From Saprospirales bacterium (lineage in GTDB: Bacteria > Bacteroidota > Bacteroidia > Chitinophagales > Saprospiraceae), in NCBI GenBank assembly GCA_016703765.1, contig JADJBL010000002.1, forward strand, positions 248,001 through 312,000: 64,000 bases of DNA. Direction: 5' to 3'. Shown piece after piece: positions 8,348-17,684 of the stretch. The notes beneath the pieces were generated by a model that made no database searches, was not told the DNA's origin, and saw nothing but the letters and a program-made list of their open reading frames with translations. Made by a program: the position numbers and the translations under genes. Numbering within the stretch: position 1 is the first letter of the stretch; each line of letters opens with the position of its first letter.

Positions 8348-11206
8348 ATGGAATACAATCCCCGCGAGATTGAGAAGAAATGGAAACGGTTTTGGGAGGA
8401 GCAGGGTGTGTACAAGGTGACACACCAAAGCGACAAGCCCAAGTTTTACGTCCTGGATATGTTCCCCTATCCCTCGGGCGCAGGGCTGCACGTCGGGCAT
8501 CCGTTGGGGTATATCGCCTCTGATATTTACGCTCGCTTCAAGCGGCACATGGGTTTTAACGTACTACACCCCATGGGCTACGACGCCTTTGGCCTCCCCG
8601 CCGAGCAATACGCCCTCCAAACGGGGATGCATCCGGCCAAATCGACACAGGAAAATGTCAAACGCTACCGCGCCCAGCTGGAAAATATCGGATTCTCCTT
8701 CGATTGGGACCGCGAGGTCACGACCAGCGACCCAAAGTACTACAAATGGACTCAGTGGATCTTCCTCCAACTGTTCCAGCATTACTACGACCAGGAGGCA
8801 GACAAGGCCGTTCCGGTGAGCGATCTGGTGAGTCGCTTCGAGAAAAGCGGCAATGCCGGCCTGGGCGCGGCGACCACGCAGAAGGAGGTCTTTTCTGCGG
8901 AGGGCTGGAAGGCGATGAGCGCGAAGGAAAAAGACGATGTGCTGATGAATTACCGCCTGGCCTATCGGCAGGTGACCTATGTCAACTGGTGCGAGGAATT
9001 GGGCACGGTACTGGCCAACGACGAGGTGAAAGACGGGGTGTCGGAGCGGGGCGGATTTCCGGTGGAGCGCCGGCCCATGCTGCAATGGCTGCTCCGGATC
9101 ACCGCCTATGCGGAAAGGCTGCTCAACGATATGGAAAGCCTGGAATGGTCGGATTCGATGAAAAAAATGCAGGGCAACTGGATCGGTCGAAGCGAGGGCG
9201 CCCAGCTTTTCTTCCCCATTGATGGATCGGACAAAAAAATCGAGATTTTCACCACCCGGGCGGATACTATTTTCGGGGCCACTTTTATGGTGCTGGCCCC
9301 CGAACACGATTGGGTGGCCGAGCTGACGACCCCTTCCGAAAAGGAAAAAGTGGCCGCCTACCTCAAATACGTCAAATCCCGTTCCGACCGCGACCGGATG
9401 GCGGAAAAGGCCATCACCGGCGTTCCGCTCGGCTCCCATGCGGTCAATCCGTTCAACGGAGAAAGGATACCTATCTGGATCAGCGAATACGTGCTGAAGG
9501 ATTACGGCACGGGCGCCATCATGGCCGTGCCCAGCGACGACGACCGGGATTACCGCTTTGCCACGCATTTCAAGCTTCCCATCGTCGAGATCATCGATAA
9601 ATCAGGGTTCCCGGAGGCTTCCCGCCAGGACAAGGTCGGCGTCATGATCAATTCGGACTTCCTCACCGGAATGCAGGTGCCGGAAGCGATCGAGGCCATC
9701 CTTCGGGAAATCGAGAGTCGGGGCATCGGAAAGCGGCTGGTGAACTACAAGCTGCGCGACGCCATTTACAGCCGGCAGCGCTACTGGGGTGAACCCTTTC
9801 CCATCGTCTACGATACCGAGGGGGTAGCCCACCCCATGTCCCTGGAGGAACTCCCGCTGGAGCTCCCCGATCAGGAGGATTTTCAACCCGGAGGGGGCGG
9901 CAAATCGCCCCTGGGGCGCAACGAGGCCTGGGTCAACCTGCCCGGAGGCTGGACGCGGGAAACCGACACCATGCCGGGCTTCGCCGGCTCCTCCTGGTAT
10001 TTCCTGCGGTATATGGACCCCCACAACGACCAGGCCTTCGCGGCCAAAGAGGCCATCTGGTACTGGAAGGACGTCGACCTCTACATCGGAGGCACCGAGC
10101 ACGCGGTGGGCCATTTGATGTATTCCCGTTTTTGGAATAAATTTCTCTACGACAAGGGCCTGGTTTCCGTCGTGGAACCCTTTAAAAAACTGGTCAACCA
10201 GGGTATGATCCAGGGGGTGATCGAATACCTCTGCCTTGAAAAGGAAAAGGTGGACGGATATAGCCGCTTTGTCAGCGCCGATCTGCTAAATGGGGCGGAA
10301 GAAAATATCGTAAAAATACCCATCCACGTCAATTTCGTAGAGGATTACGGTTCGCCCAATTCATTCCTGAACATCCAGGGCATCGAAAAATTTGTCGAAT
10401 GGCGGCCCGAGTTTAAGGATGCCATTTTTGAATGCAAGCAGGGCGTTTACCACAAAGGCGTCTTCAGTTCGAAAAACGGGGCAGCGGATAGCCACCTGCT
10501 CACCGTTTCGGAGGTGGGTAAGATGTCGAAGCGGTATTTCAACGTCATCAACCCCGACGATGTAGTCGAGGAATACGGCGCGGATTGCTTCCGTTTGTAC
10601 GAAATGTTCCTGGGCCCCCTGGAGCAGGCCAAGCCCTGGGATACCAAGGGGATCGACGGGGTGTCGAAGTTCCTTCGCAAATTCTGGGCCCTGTTTTTCG
10701 ATGAAAAGGGGAACTGGTCGGTCGGCGAGGAGGAGCCCAGCCGGGAAGAGCTCAAGGTCCTGCACCAGTGCATTAAAAAAGTGCAGGAGGACATGGAGCG
10801 CTTCTCCCTGAACACCTGCGTGAGCGCCTTCATGATCGCCACCAACGAACTGCGCCGCCTGGATTCGCGCAAGCGGGCGCTGCTGGAGCCGCTGACCGTC
10901 CTGATCGCCCCCTTTGCCCCGCATTTGGCGGAAGAACTGTGGCATCGCCTGGGCAAGACTACCACCGTCGTGAATGCGGTTTACCCGGAATGGAACGAAG
11001 AATTTCTGGCCGAGGATTTTGTGACCTACCCCATCAGTATAAACGGCAAAAAAAGAGCGACCATCGACTTGCCGGTAGATTTGCCGGTCCAGGAGGTCGA
11101 GCAGGCTTCCCTCGGCCTGCCCGCAGTGCAGAAATGGCTGGAAGGGCTCACCGTTCGCAAAATGATCGTCATCCCCAACAGGGTTGTCAATATCGTGGCG
11201 AATTAG
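8348..11206 (+). CDS. leuS: Leucyl-tRNA synthetase
   Basis: Class I synthetase charging tRNA-Leu. All hallmarks are present in 952 residues: YNPREIEKKWKRFW at the start, the HIGH-type motif HVGHPLGY near residue 48, a CP1 editing domain (about 220-420, with TTRADTIFGATFMVLAPEH), the WYFLRYMDPHN core, KMSKR in VGKMSKRYFNVINPDDVV near residue 720, and a C-terminal anticodon-binding domain with APFAPHLAEELW. An insertion before the KMSKR loop (about residues 610-700) is usual in Bacteroidota LeuRS. It has an isolated position with a short AT-rich leader and is followed by paired palindromes. Confidence 0.97.
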   Translation: MEYNPREIEKKWKRFWEEQGVYKVTHQSDKPKFYVLDMFPYPSGAGLHVGHPLGYIASDIYARFKRHMGFNVLHPMGYDAFGLPAEQYALQTGMHPAKSTQENVKRYRAQLENIGFSFDWDREVTTSDPKYYKWTQWIFLQLFQHYYDQEADKAVPVSDLVSRFEKSGNAGLGAATTQKEVFSAEGWKAMSAKEKDDVLMNYRLAYRQVTYVNWCEELGTVLANDEVKDGVSERGGFPVERRPMLQWLLRITAYAERLLNDMESLEWSDSMKKMQGNWIGRSEGAQLFFPIDGSDKKIEIFTTRADTIFGATFMVLAPEHDWVAELTTPSEKEKVAAYLKYVKSRSDRDRMAEKAITGVPLGSHAVNPFNGERIPIWISEYVLKDYGTGAIMAVPSDDDRDYRFATHFKLPIVEIIDKSGFPEASRQDKVGVMINSDFLTGMQVPEAIEAILREIESRGIGKRLVNYKLRDAIYSRQRYWGEPFPIVYDTEGVAHPMSLEELPLELPDQEDFQPGGGGKSPLGRNEAWVNLPGGWTRETDTMPGFAGSSWYFLRYMDPHNDQAFAAKEAIWYWKDVDLYIGGTEHAVGHLMYSRFWNKFLYDKGLVSVVEPFKKLVNQGMIQGVIEYLCLEKEKVDGYSRFVSADLLNGAEENIVKIPIHVNFVEDYGSPNSFLNIQGIEKFVEWRPEFKDAIFECKQGVYHKGVFSSKNGAADSHLLTVSEVGKMSKRYFNVINPDDVVEEYGADCFRLYEMFLGPLEQAKPWDTKGIDGVSKFLRKFWALFFDEKGNWSVGEEEPSREELKVLHQCIKKVQEDMERFSLNTCVSAFMIATNELRRLDSRKRALLEPLTVLIAPFAPHLAEELWHRLGKTTTVVNAVYPEWNEEFLAEDFVTYPISINGKKRATIDLPVDLPVQEVEQASLGLPAVQKWLEGLTVRKMIVIPNRVVNIVAN

Positions 11207-11264
11207 ACCTTTTCCTCAGAAAACACCGCCGTTTCATCAATCGAATAAGTATATTTGTTCACAA

Positions 11265-11335
11265 GGGCCGCCTGCGGCGGCCCAAAAGATTCATAAAGAT
11301 TGAAGGGGCGGGCGCAGCCCGCCCCTTCAATCTTT
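11265..11335. terminator. Tandem GC-rich palindromes after leuS
   Basis: Two perfect stem-loops: 11265-11283 (8-bp stem, loop TGC) and 11295-11335 (19-bp stem with core GGGGCGGGC, loop GCA). A third imperfect one sits near 11375-11393. The stems are strong but not followed by a long T run, so termination is likely but not certain. They fill the 203-nt gap between leuS and the giant repeat protein; no other feature is evident there. Confidence 0.65.
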
Positions 11336-11409
11336 AAAAGCTTGTTTGGTTTACAAAGACTTAAAAATTTCACATAGCCCGCCGGAGGCGAGCTGAAAGA
11401 AACCTGCGC

Positions 11410-14400
11410 ATGAAACGGAATTGGCTACTATTGCTGGTATTACCCCTTTCCTCCATCAGCAGTTCGCTCTGGAGCAATACGATTGCGGGAGGACCCTGCG
11501 ACCCTCCCTTCTTATTGGCGGTTTCCAATATCACTACCACCACGGCTACCCTGAACTGGACTCCTTTGGGAATGGAATCGGAGTGGGAGGTGGCCGTCGT
11601 GCCTCAGGGAAGCCCGACGCCTAGTTTGCCTACCCTGAGCGGGGTGTTGTCACACCCGGTTGTTCACCCCGGTTTGAATCCGGCCACCGACTACGATTTT
11701 TACGTCCGGGCGGTATGCGACAGCATGCCGGGTCCCTGGGCAAAATACAACAGCCATTTCCTCACCGGCTTGACCAATCCTTCAGGCTGCAAGCTGGGCT
11801 TGCGGGTTCCGGACGAACAGTGCCTGGATTTTCAGATATGGGTCGGCAATGCTGCCGGAACAGCCATGGGAACGGATGTGTACCTTCTTGCGGTACGCCT
11901 TACCATGCGCCACACCTGGGACGACGATGTGGACATGAGCCTTATGTCTCCGGACGGGGTGTGGGTGGATTTGAGCTCCGACAACGGGGGGAACGAGGAA
12001 AATTACGGCACGCCCTCCGATCCCAATTGCCAGAACGTGACCGTATTCGTCAGCGAACTGGCGCCGGGGGCCTGCGACCTTCCCTCCATTCAGGTCGGAG
12101 AGGCGCCTTTTCTGGGACAGTACCTGCCCGAACAATCCCTCACCTGGTTCAATACCGGCGCGAATCCCAATGCGATCTGGACCCTGCGCGTGTGCGACGA
12201 TGCGGAGGACGATATCGGGAGGCTCGAGTTTGTCGAGCTGGTTTTTGCGCCGCTCGTTTGCCGGGCTCCTGCCGGGGTGACGGTGATCAGCGTGGATTCC
12301 ACTTTTGCCAATCTGGACTGGTTTCCGGGCGACTCCTGCACGGGAACCTTTATCGAATACGGACCTCCGGGCTTTACCCCGGGGACCGACGAAAACCCCG
12401 GCCCAGGTGGAACCGTGGTGGCAGCTGCCTGCCCCCCTTACCAATTGATCGGATTATTGCCCGAAACCACTTTCGACATTTATATCCGGGAGGCCTGCCC
12501 GGGCGGTGGCTTTTCCAACAATAGCTGCCCCATTTCGCTGAGCACGCTGTGCTCTCCGGCCCCCGCTACCCAATGGGAGGGGTTCAATAACGAGACCGTC
12601 TGTGAAGGGATCTGCTCCACCCCCTGCGACCTGAGCGGGATTTGGGCCAATAGCCGGGCCGACGGCCTGGACTGGCTGGCCCACGCGGGTGAAACCGAGA
12701 CCCCGGGCACCGGCCCCTCCGACGATTTTCCGGGAGGTGGAAATTACGTGTACCTCGAGGGATCGGGCGCCTGCGATTTCAACAGCGAGGCCATCTTATA
12801 TTCCCATTGCATGGAGATCGTTGCCCCTCCGGGCTCCTCCTGCCATTTTTCCTTCGACTACCACATGTTCGGCACGGCCGTGAACTCCCTTCAGCTGGAT
12901 ATTTCCGAGGATGGAGGACAAACCTGGACGAACCTTTGGCAGCTTTCCGGCAACCAGGGCGAACAGTGGTACCGGCAGTTCATCGACCTGAGCGCCTACC
13001 ACGGGCAAATTGCCCAGCTTCGTTTCGTAGGAAAGAAAGGAAATAACGTGCGGAGCGATATCGGTCTGGATAACCTGACCTTTTTCGGCTCCTTCGACTT
13101 TGGGCAGCCGCCCTTTGTCTATTTCCAGGACCTGGATCTGGACGGCTACGGAAACGACGAGGTATTCTTCGCTACCTGCGAACCCATTGCCCCGGCCGGG
13201 TACGCAGCTTTGGGAGGAGATTGCTTCGACCTTTCGGAGCAGATCAGTCCGGGACTGCCCGAAACCCCCTGCGATGGCTTTGACATCAATTGCAACGGGA
13301 TGGTCGATGAATGGGTGTTGCCCACGCCTGTAACGACCCACGATACGATTTGCAGCGGGGCATTCGGACTGGTGGAAGCAGAGCCGGCATTCGGTGGGAC
13401 CATCGTGTGGTACGACGCGCCGACGGGTGGAAATCCGCTGGACACCGGGTTTTTCTACCTCCCTATTCCGCCGCCGGAACAAAGCGGCAATCTCCCTGTC
13501 ACGTATGAATATTATGCCGAAGAGATCAATATCCAGGGTTGCACGACGGCCGTTCGGGGCATTGCGTCCATTACGGTGCTTCCCCGGCCGGATATTTTCA
13601 TCCCCCCGGGACAGTTCGAACCGATCTGCGCAGGCGATACGGTGGACCTTTCCACCCTGATCATCCAGGACCTGAGCAATTCCTTTGGAATGCTGACCTA
13701 TCATTCATCCTTTCCACCCACGCCCGGCAACCAGATCGATCCGCCAAGCGTTCATCCCTTGTTTTCTACTGAATACTATATCATGTCCACCGCGGAAGGC
13801 GGCTGCACCGATGTGGACAGCGTGACGGTGCTCATCAAAGACAGCCCTATCGCGGAAATCATCGGCGATAGCGAGCTCTGCAAAGGGGCCAGCGAAATAC
13901 TCCAGGTGGTCGATCAGGGCAATGGCATTCCTCCTTTGGACTATGTTTGGAGCAATGCCTCCAACGCCACTTCGATCTTTATCCTCGGCAACGGCCAGGT
14001 GGGCACGATAAATACTTACAGCGTCACCATCACCGATGCAGGCGGATGCCGGTCGTCTGATTCGTTCGACGTGGAAATAACCGGCAATATTAATTCGGTG
14101 CTGGTCAGCGAACAGGATGTGAGCAGCTGCGACGGCAGCAACGGGGCGATCAACCTCATCGTGAACGGAGGGAATACGCCCTTTAGCATAGCCTGGCAGG
14201 GCCCCAGCTCCGGGACAGCCAGCTCCGGGGGGGTCAGCTATACAATTACCGGGCTTTCGCAGGGCGCCTACACCCTCACCGTGACCGACAATTCGGCCGA
14301 TCCCTGCCCCTTTATTATTCCCTTGGCCATTGTAAACGGGCCCCAGGCACAGATCACCCTTACTTCTGTGGAGCCGGTGAGTTGCTATGAACAAATGGAC

Positions 14401-17400
14401 GGCTGCATTGAATTGGAGGTGTCGGGTGCAAATCCCCAGATCGTCTGGAGTACCGGCGCCATGAATACGAATTCCATCTGCGGCCTGGACGGGGGCTCCT
14501 ATTCCGTCACGGTGACGGACGGAGCCTGCGAAAATGTGCTTTCGGGGATAATCGTTCAGGAGCCCGACAGCCTTAGCGGAAAGATCGCCTTCCTGAAAAA
14601 TGTCAGTTGTTTTGGCGCCGAAGACGGAGAGATCATCGTGGTGGTCGGCGGGGGCACGCAGCCCTATCAATACCTTTGGTCGAATAGCGATATCACCCCG
14701 AACCTCTTGCAGGTCGGGGCCGGCGAATACACCCTGACTATCACTGACGCGAGGGGTTGCCAACTGGTTTTAGGTCCGAATGAGATCACCCAACCGGATG
14801 CCATTCTCTGGACCATGCTGGAAACCCCGGTTCCCTGCACGGATGGGGTGGGGGGTAGCCTGGAAGTCCTGGTCTCCGGGGGCGTGGAGCCCTACGGTTA
14901 CGAATGGAGCACCGGATCAAACCTTCCCCAGATCGAAAACCTCGGCCCGGGGATCTACGACCTGACTATCACCGACCTGCACGGTTGTACGGTAGAAACT
15001 TCCGGCCTGGTGGAAAACCCTCCGGCACTCCAGGTGCAGGTTTCGCTGCTCCTTCCGCCCAGTTGTTTTGGGATGGCCAACGGCCAGATCGGGCTCAATG
15101 CTTTTGGAGGAACCCCTCCCTATACCTTTGCCTGGTCCAGCGGCGATACGGGGCCCCTGGTTGCCCTTCCGGATGGGGTGTACGACGTGACGGCAACGGA
15201 TTCAAAAGGCTGTATTTTTGTCTTGAGCGGGATCGCGCTGGTGGCGCCCAACCCCGTTTCGGTCTTTAACTTTATCACTCCCGAATCCTGCCTGGGTAAA
15301 GAAGACGGGCAGATCCAGCTCGTGCCCCAAAGCGGGCAACTCCCCTTTAGCTATGAGTGGGAAGATGGGTCGACCGGCGCCGTGAGGCAAAACCTGGCCT
15401 CGGGAGAGTACTCTTGCACCATCACCGACGCCAACGGCTGCGAGCGGGTTCTCGTTATTCAAGTGGGTTACAACCAGCCTATTTCTGCCAACGTGACCCC
15501 CCTCGGCCCGAACTGCGCCAACGGGGCCAACGGAAAGATCTTTCTGACCCCCATGGGCGGCACACCCTTTTATTCCTATCAATGGAATAGCGGGCAGACG
15601 ACCAAAGACCTGCTCAACGTGCCGGCAGGCTCTTATGTAAGCACGATAACCGATATGAACGGTTGTAAACTCATCATCGATACCATCGAATTGCTGAACC
15701 CCCCACCCATCGTGATCGAATTGCTCGCCCTGGATTCCATTTCCTGCTTTGGGGTCGAGGACGGCGCCATCGACATGGGCGTTTCAGGGGGCGTTCCGCC
15801 CTATTTGTATACCTGGAACACCCAGGAGACATCGGAAGACCTCGACCAGATCGGGGGAGGGATTTACGTGCTGACCGTAGAAGATTCGCTGAGCTGCGCC
15901 TTCAGCGGCGTGCCGGTGGTTCTGCCCGAGCCATCGCTTTTGGTGCTGGAGGCAGAGGCGATCGACGTGAACATCAATTGCCAGTCGAATTCTCTGGATA
16001 CCCTTTTCGTGCAGATCATGGGCGGCTCGGCGCCATATCATATCCTCTGGAACAATGGGCAGCAAGACCCCTTTGTGCTCGGAAGCCCTCCGGGCGATTA
16101 TTCCGTCACCGTCACCGATGCCCAGGGATGTGTCGACAGCCTCACCTCGCTGAAAGTGCCGGAACCGGTGCCTTATATGACGCTGACGGTCAATACCGAT
16201 TTCTCCTTTTCCGGCGATTGCCAGGATCCCGGGGGAAGCGCATCGCTGAAGGTGATCATCCATGGAGGCCAGGCGACCTTCCAGTACAACTGGAGCGTAG
16301 GCATCCAGGGGAGCACCAACCTGCAGAATTTCAGCCTGAACAACCTGCTGGAAGACACCTACTCGGTGACGGTCACCGACGCCACCGGCTGCGTGGCCAC
16401 CACCAACCCCGTCGTGGTGAATTTTCCGAACCCTTTGAATGCCGTAGTCACGGGCTCCTCCATAGGGGATGTGTATTGTAAATTCGGGAACGACGGCTTT
16501 ATCCATCCGATCGTCAACGGAGGGGCGCCTCCCTATCAGTTTGTATGGATGAATGAGAACGGCGAAACCGTGGGCATATCCCAAAACCTCGACAGTATTC
16601 CCGCCGGCTCTTACACCCTCCAGGTGGTGGATCAAAACGAGTGCCTGATAACCATCGCCGATATCGAGATCACCGAACCGCAAAATGCGCTGGAGGTTTC
16701 CCTCGACGTTGACCACCTGGTCTGTTACGGGGATAATCAGGGCGCCATTACCGTGTTTCCCACAGGCGGTTCGCCGCTCTACTCTTATTCCTGGAATATC
16801 CCTGGCAACGGCTCCTTCCAGGACGAGCTCCCCGCCGGCTTTTACTTCCTGACTGTGGAAGACTCGGAGGGTTGCCTGGTCTCGATAGATTCGATCGAGG
16901 TGATCCAGCCCGATTTGCCACTGGCGCTCGACGAGGTCGAAATTTCGCCCATTCTATGCAATGGGGAAAAAACCGGCGCGATCAATATCGAGATGGGAGG
17001 GGGGACGGAGCCCTACGACTATATCTGGAGCAACGGCAAACTGACGGAAGACATCAGCGGCCTGGCCCCCGGTAGCTACAAATGCACAGTGGTCGACGCC
17101 AACGGCTGCCAGTTTGTGACCCAGCTCTTTTCCCTGTCCGAACCGGACGACCTGCAACTCGCGGAGGTGGAGGTCGATTCGGCCACGATCGGTCTGGCGG
17201 ACGGCTCTCTAAGCGTCCTGATCGAAGGAGGGGTCATGCCCTATTCCTATGCCTGGAGCAACGGAGATACCAGCTCCATGGCGGACTCCCTGTTCTCCGA
17301 CAATTATTTCCTGACCGTCACAGACGCCAATGGCTGTGTGCTGGAGTTGCAGATATTCCTTCCCTTCCTGCTGCTAGACGGCACGAAGGACATTCTACCG

Positions 17401-17652
17401 GGCAGCTTGAGGATCTATCCCAACCCCGCCAAAGACATCATCTGGGTTGAAACCGGGGGCATCGACCTGCGCGAGCACAGCATCGAGGTCTGGGACCTGC
17501 TCGGACAATCAGTACGGACTTTTCAGCCTGCGGACGAAGATACTTCGCCGCTTTCCCTAAGCCTGGGCGGATTGCCTCCCGGAATGTATATCATCCGGGT
17601 TCGATCGGGAACAGAGGTGATAGGAGAGGGGGTGTTGGTGGTGCATCAGTAA
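11410..17652 (+). CDS. Giant SprB-repeat adhesin with type A T9SS sorting domain
   Basis: A 2080-residue secreted protein. In order: signal peptide (about 1-24), fibronectin III-like domain (about 30-120), proprotein convertase P-domain-like region (about 130-290, TWDDDVDMSLMSPDG ... WTLRVCDDAEDD), a second FnIII-like domain, a MAM/jelly-roll-like domain (about 400-560), a MopE-type metal-binding motif (DLDLDGYGND...CDGFDINCNGMVDE, about 575-640), Ig-like domains, then about 14 SprB-type repeats (about 900-1980, each SCFG..DG.I.....GG..PY.Y.WS......L..G.Y..TVTD..GC). The end (LRIYPNPAKDIIW ... GMYIIRVRSG) is a type A sorting domain, so it should be exported by the T9SS and anchored or released at the surface. 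Role in adhesion is inferred from architecture. It is intact, unlike its two paralogues in the window. Confidence 0.9.
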   Translation: MKRNWLLLLVLPLSSISSSLWSNTIAGGPCDPPFLLAVSNITTTTATLNWTPLGMESEWEVAVVPQGSPTPSLPTLSGVLSHPVVHPGLNPATDYDFYVRAVCDSMPGPWAKYNSHFLTGLTNPSGCKLGLRVPDEQCLDFQIWVGNAAGTAMGTDVYLLAVRLTMRHTWDDDVDMSLMSPDGVWVDLSSDNGGNEENYGTPSDPNCQNVTVFVSELAPGACDLPSIQVGEAPFLGQYLPEQSLTWFNTGANPNAIWTLRVCDDAEDDIGRLEFVELVFAPLVCRAPAGVTVISVDSTFANLDWFPGDSCTGTFIEYGPPGFTPGTDENPGPGGTVVAAACPPYQLIGLLPETTFDIYIREACPGGGFSNNSCPISLSTLCSPAPATQWEGFNNETVCEGICSTPCDLSGIWANSRADGLDWLAHAGETETPGTGPSDDFPGGGNYVYLEGSGACDFNSEAILYSHCMEIVAPPGSSCHFSFDYHMFGTAVNSLQLDISEDGGQTWTNLWQLSGNQGEQWYRQFIDLSAYHGQIAQLRFVGKKGNNVRSDIGLDNLTFFGSFDFGQPPFVYFQDLDLDGYGNDEVFFATCEPIAPAGYAALGGDCFDLSEQISPGLPETPCDGFDINCNGMVDEWVLPTPVTTHDTICSGAFGLVEAEPAFGGTIVWYDAPTGGNPLDTGFFYLPIPPPEQSGNLPVTYEYYAEEINIQGCTTAVRGIASITVLPRPDIFIPPGQFEPICAGDTVDLSTLIIQDLSNSFGMLTYHSSFPPTPGNQIDPPSVHPLFSTEYYIMSTAEGGCTDVDSVTVLIKDSPIAEIIGDSELCKGASEILQVVDQGNGIPPLDYVWSNASNATSIFILGNGQVGTINTYSVTITDAGGCRSSDSFDVEITGNINSVLVSEQDVSSCDGSNGAINLIVNGGNTPFSIAWQGPSSGTASSGGVSYTITGLSQGAYTLTVTDNSADPCPFIIPLAIVNGPQAQITLTSVEPVSCYEQMDGCIELEVSGANPQIVWSTGAMNTNSICGLDGGSYSVTVTDGACENVLSGIIVQEPDSLSGKIAFLKNVSCFGAEDGEIIVVVGGGTQPYQYLWSNSDITPNLLQVGAGEYTLTITDARGCQLVLGPNEITQPDAILWTMLETPVPCTDGVGGSLEVLVSGGVEPYGYEWSTGSNLPQIENLGPGIYDLTITDLHGCTVETSGLVENPPALQVQVSLLLPPSCFGMANGQIGLNAFGGTPPYTFAWSSGDTGPLVALPDGVYDVTATDSKGCIFVLSGIALVAPNPVSVFNFITPESCLGKEDGQIQLVPQSGQLPFSYEWEDGSTGAVRQNLASGEYSCTITDANGCERVLVIQVGYNQPISANVTPLGPNCANGANGKIFLTPMGGTPFYSYQWNSGQTTKDLLNVPAGSYVSTITDMNGCKLIIDTIELLNPPPIVIELLALDSISCFGVEDGAIDMGVSGGVPPYLYTWNTQETSEDLDQIGGGIYVLTVEDSLSCAFSGVPVVLPEPSLLVLEAEAIDVNINCQSNSLDTLFVQIMGGSAPYHILWNNGQQDPFVLGSPPGDYSVTVTDAQGCVDSLTSLKVPEPVPYMTLTVNTDFSFSGDCQDPGGSASLKVIIHGGQATFQYNWSVGIQGSTNLQNFSLNNLLEDTYSVTVTDATGCVATTNPVVVNFPNPLNAVVTGSSIGDVYCKFGNDGFIHPIVNGGAPPYQFVWMNENGETVGISQNLDSIPAGSYTLQVVDQNECLITIADIEITEPQNALEVSLDVDHLVCYGDNQGAITVFPTGGSPLYSYSWNIPGNGSFQDELPAGFYFLTVEDSEGCLVSIDSIEVIQPDLPLALDEVEISPILCNGEKTGAINIEMGGGTEPYDYIWSNGKLTEDISGLAPGSYKCTVVDANGCQFVTQLFSLSEPDDLQLAEVEVDSATIGLADGSLSVLIEGGVMPYSYAWSNGDTSSMADSLFSDNYFLTVTDANGCVLELQIFLPFLLLDGTKDILPGSLRIYPNPAKDIIWVETGGIDLREHSIEVWDLLGQSVRTFQPADEDTSPLSLSLGGLPPGMYIIRVRSGTEVIGEGVLVVHQ

Positions 17653-17684
17653 GAATAAGGGTGGGCAAAGCCCACCCTTATTCT
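17652..17684. terminator. Bidirectional hairpin between convergent genes
   Basis: A perfect 15-bp stem with an AAA loop (core GTGGGC/GCCCAC). It begins on the last base of the adhesin stop codon and overlaps the last codons of the convergent PorE-like gene. Its position and symmetry suit a shared terminator. Confidence 0.75.
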
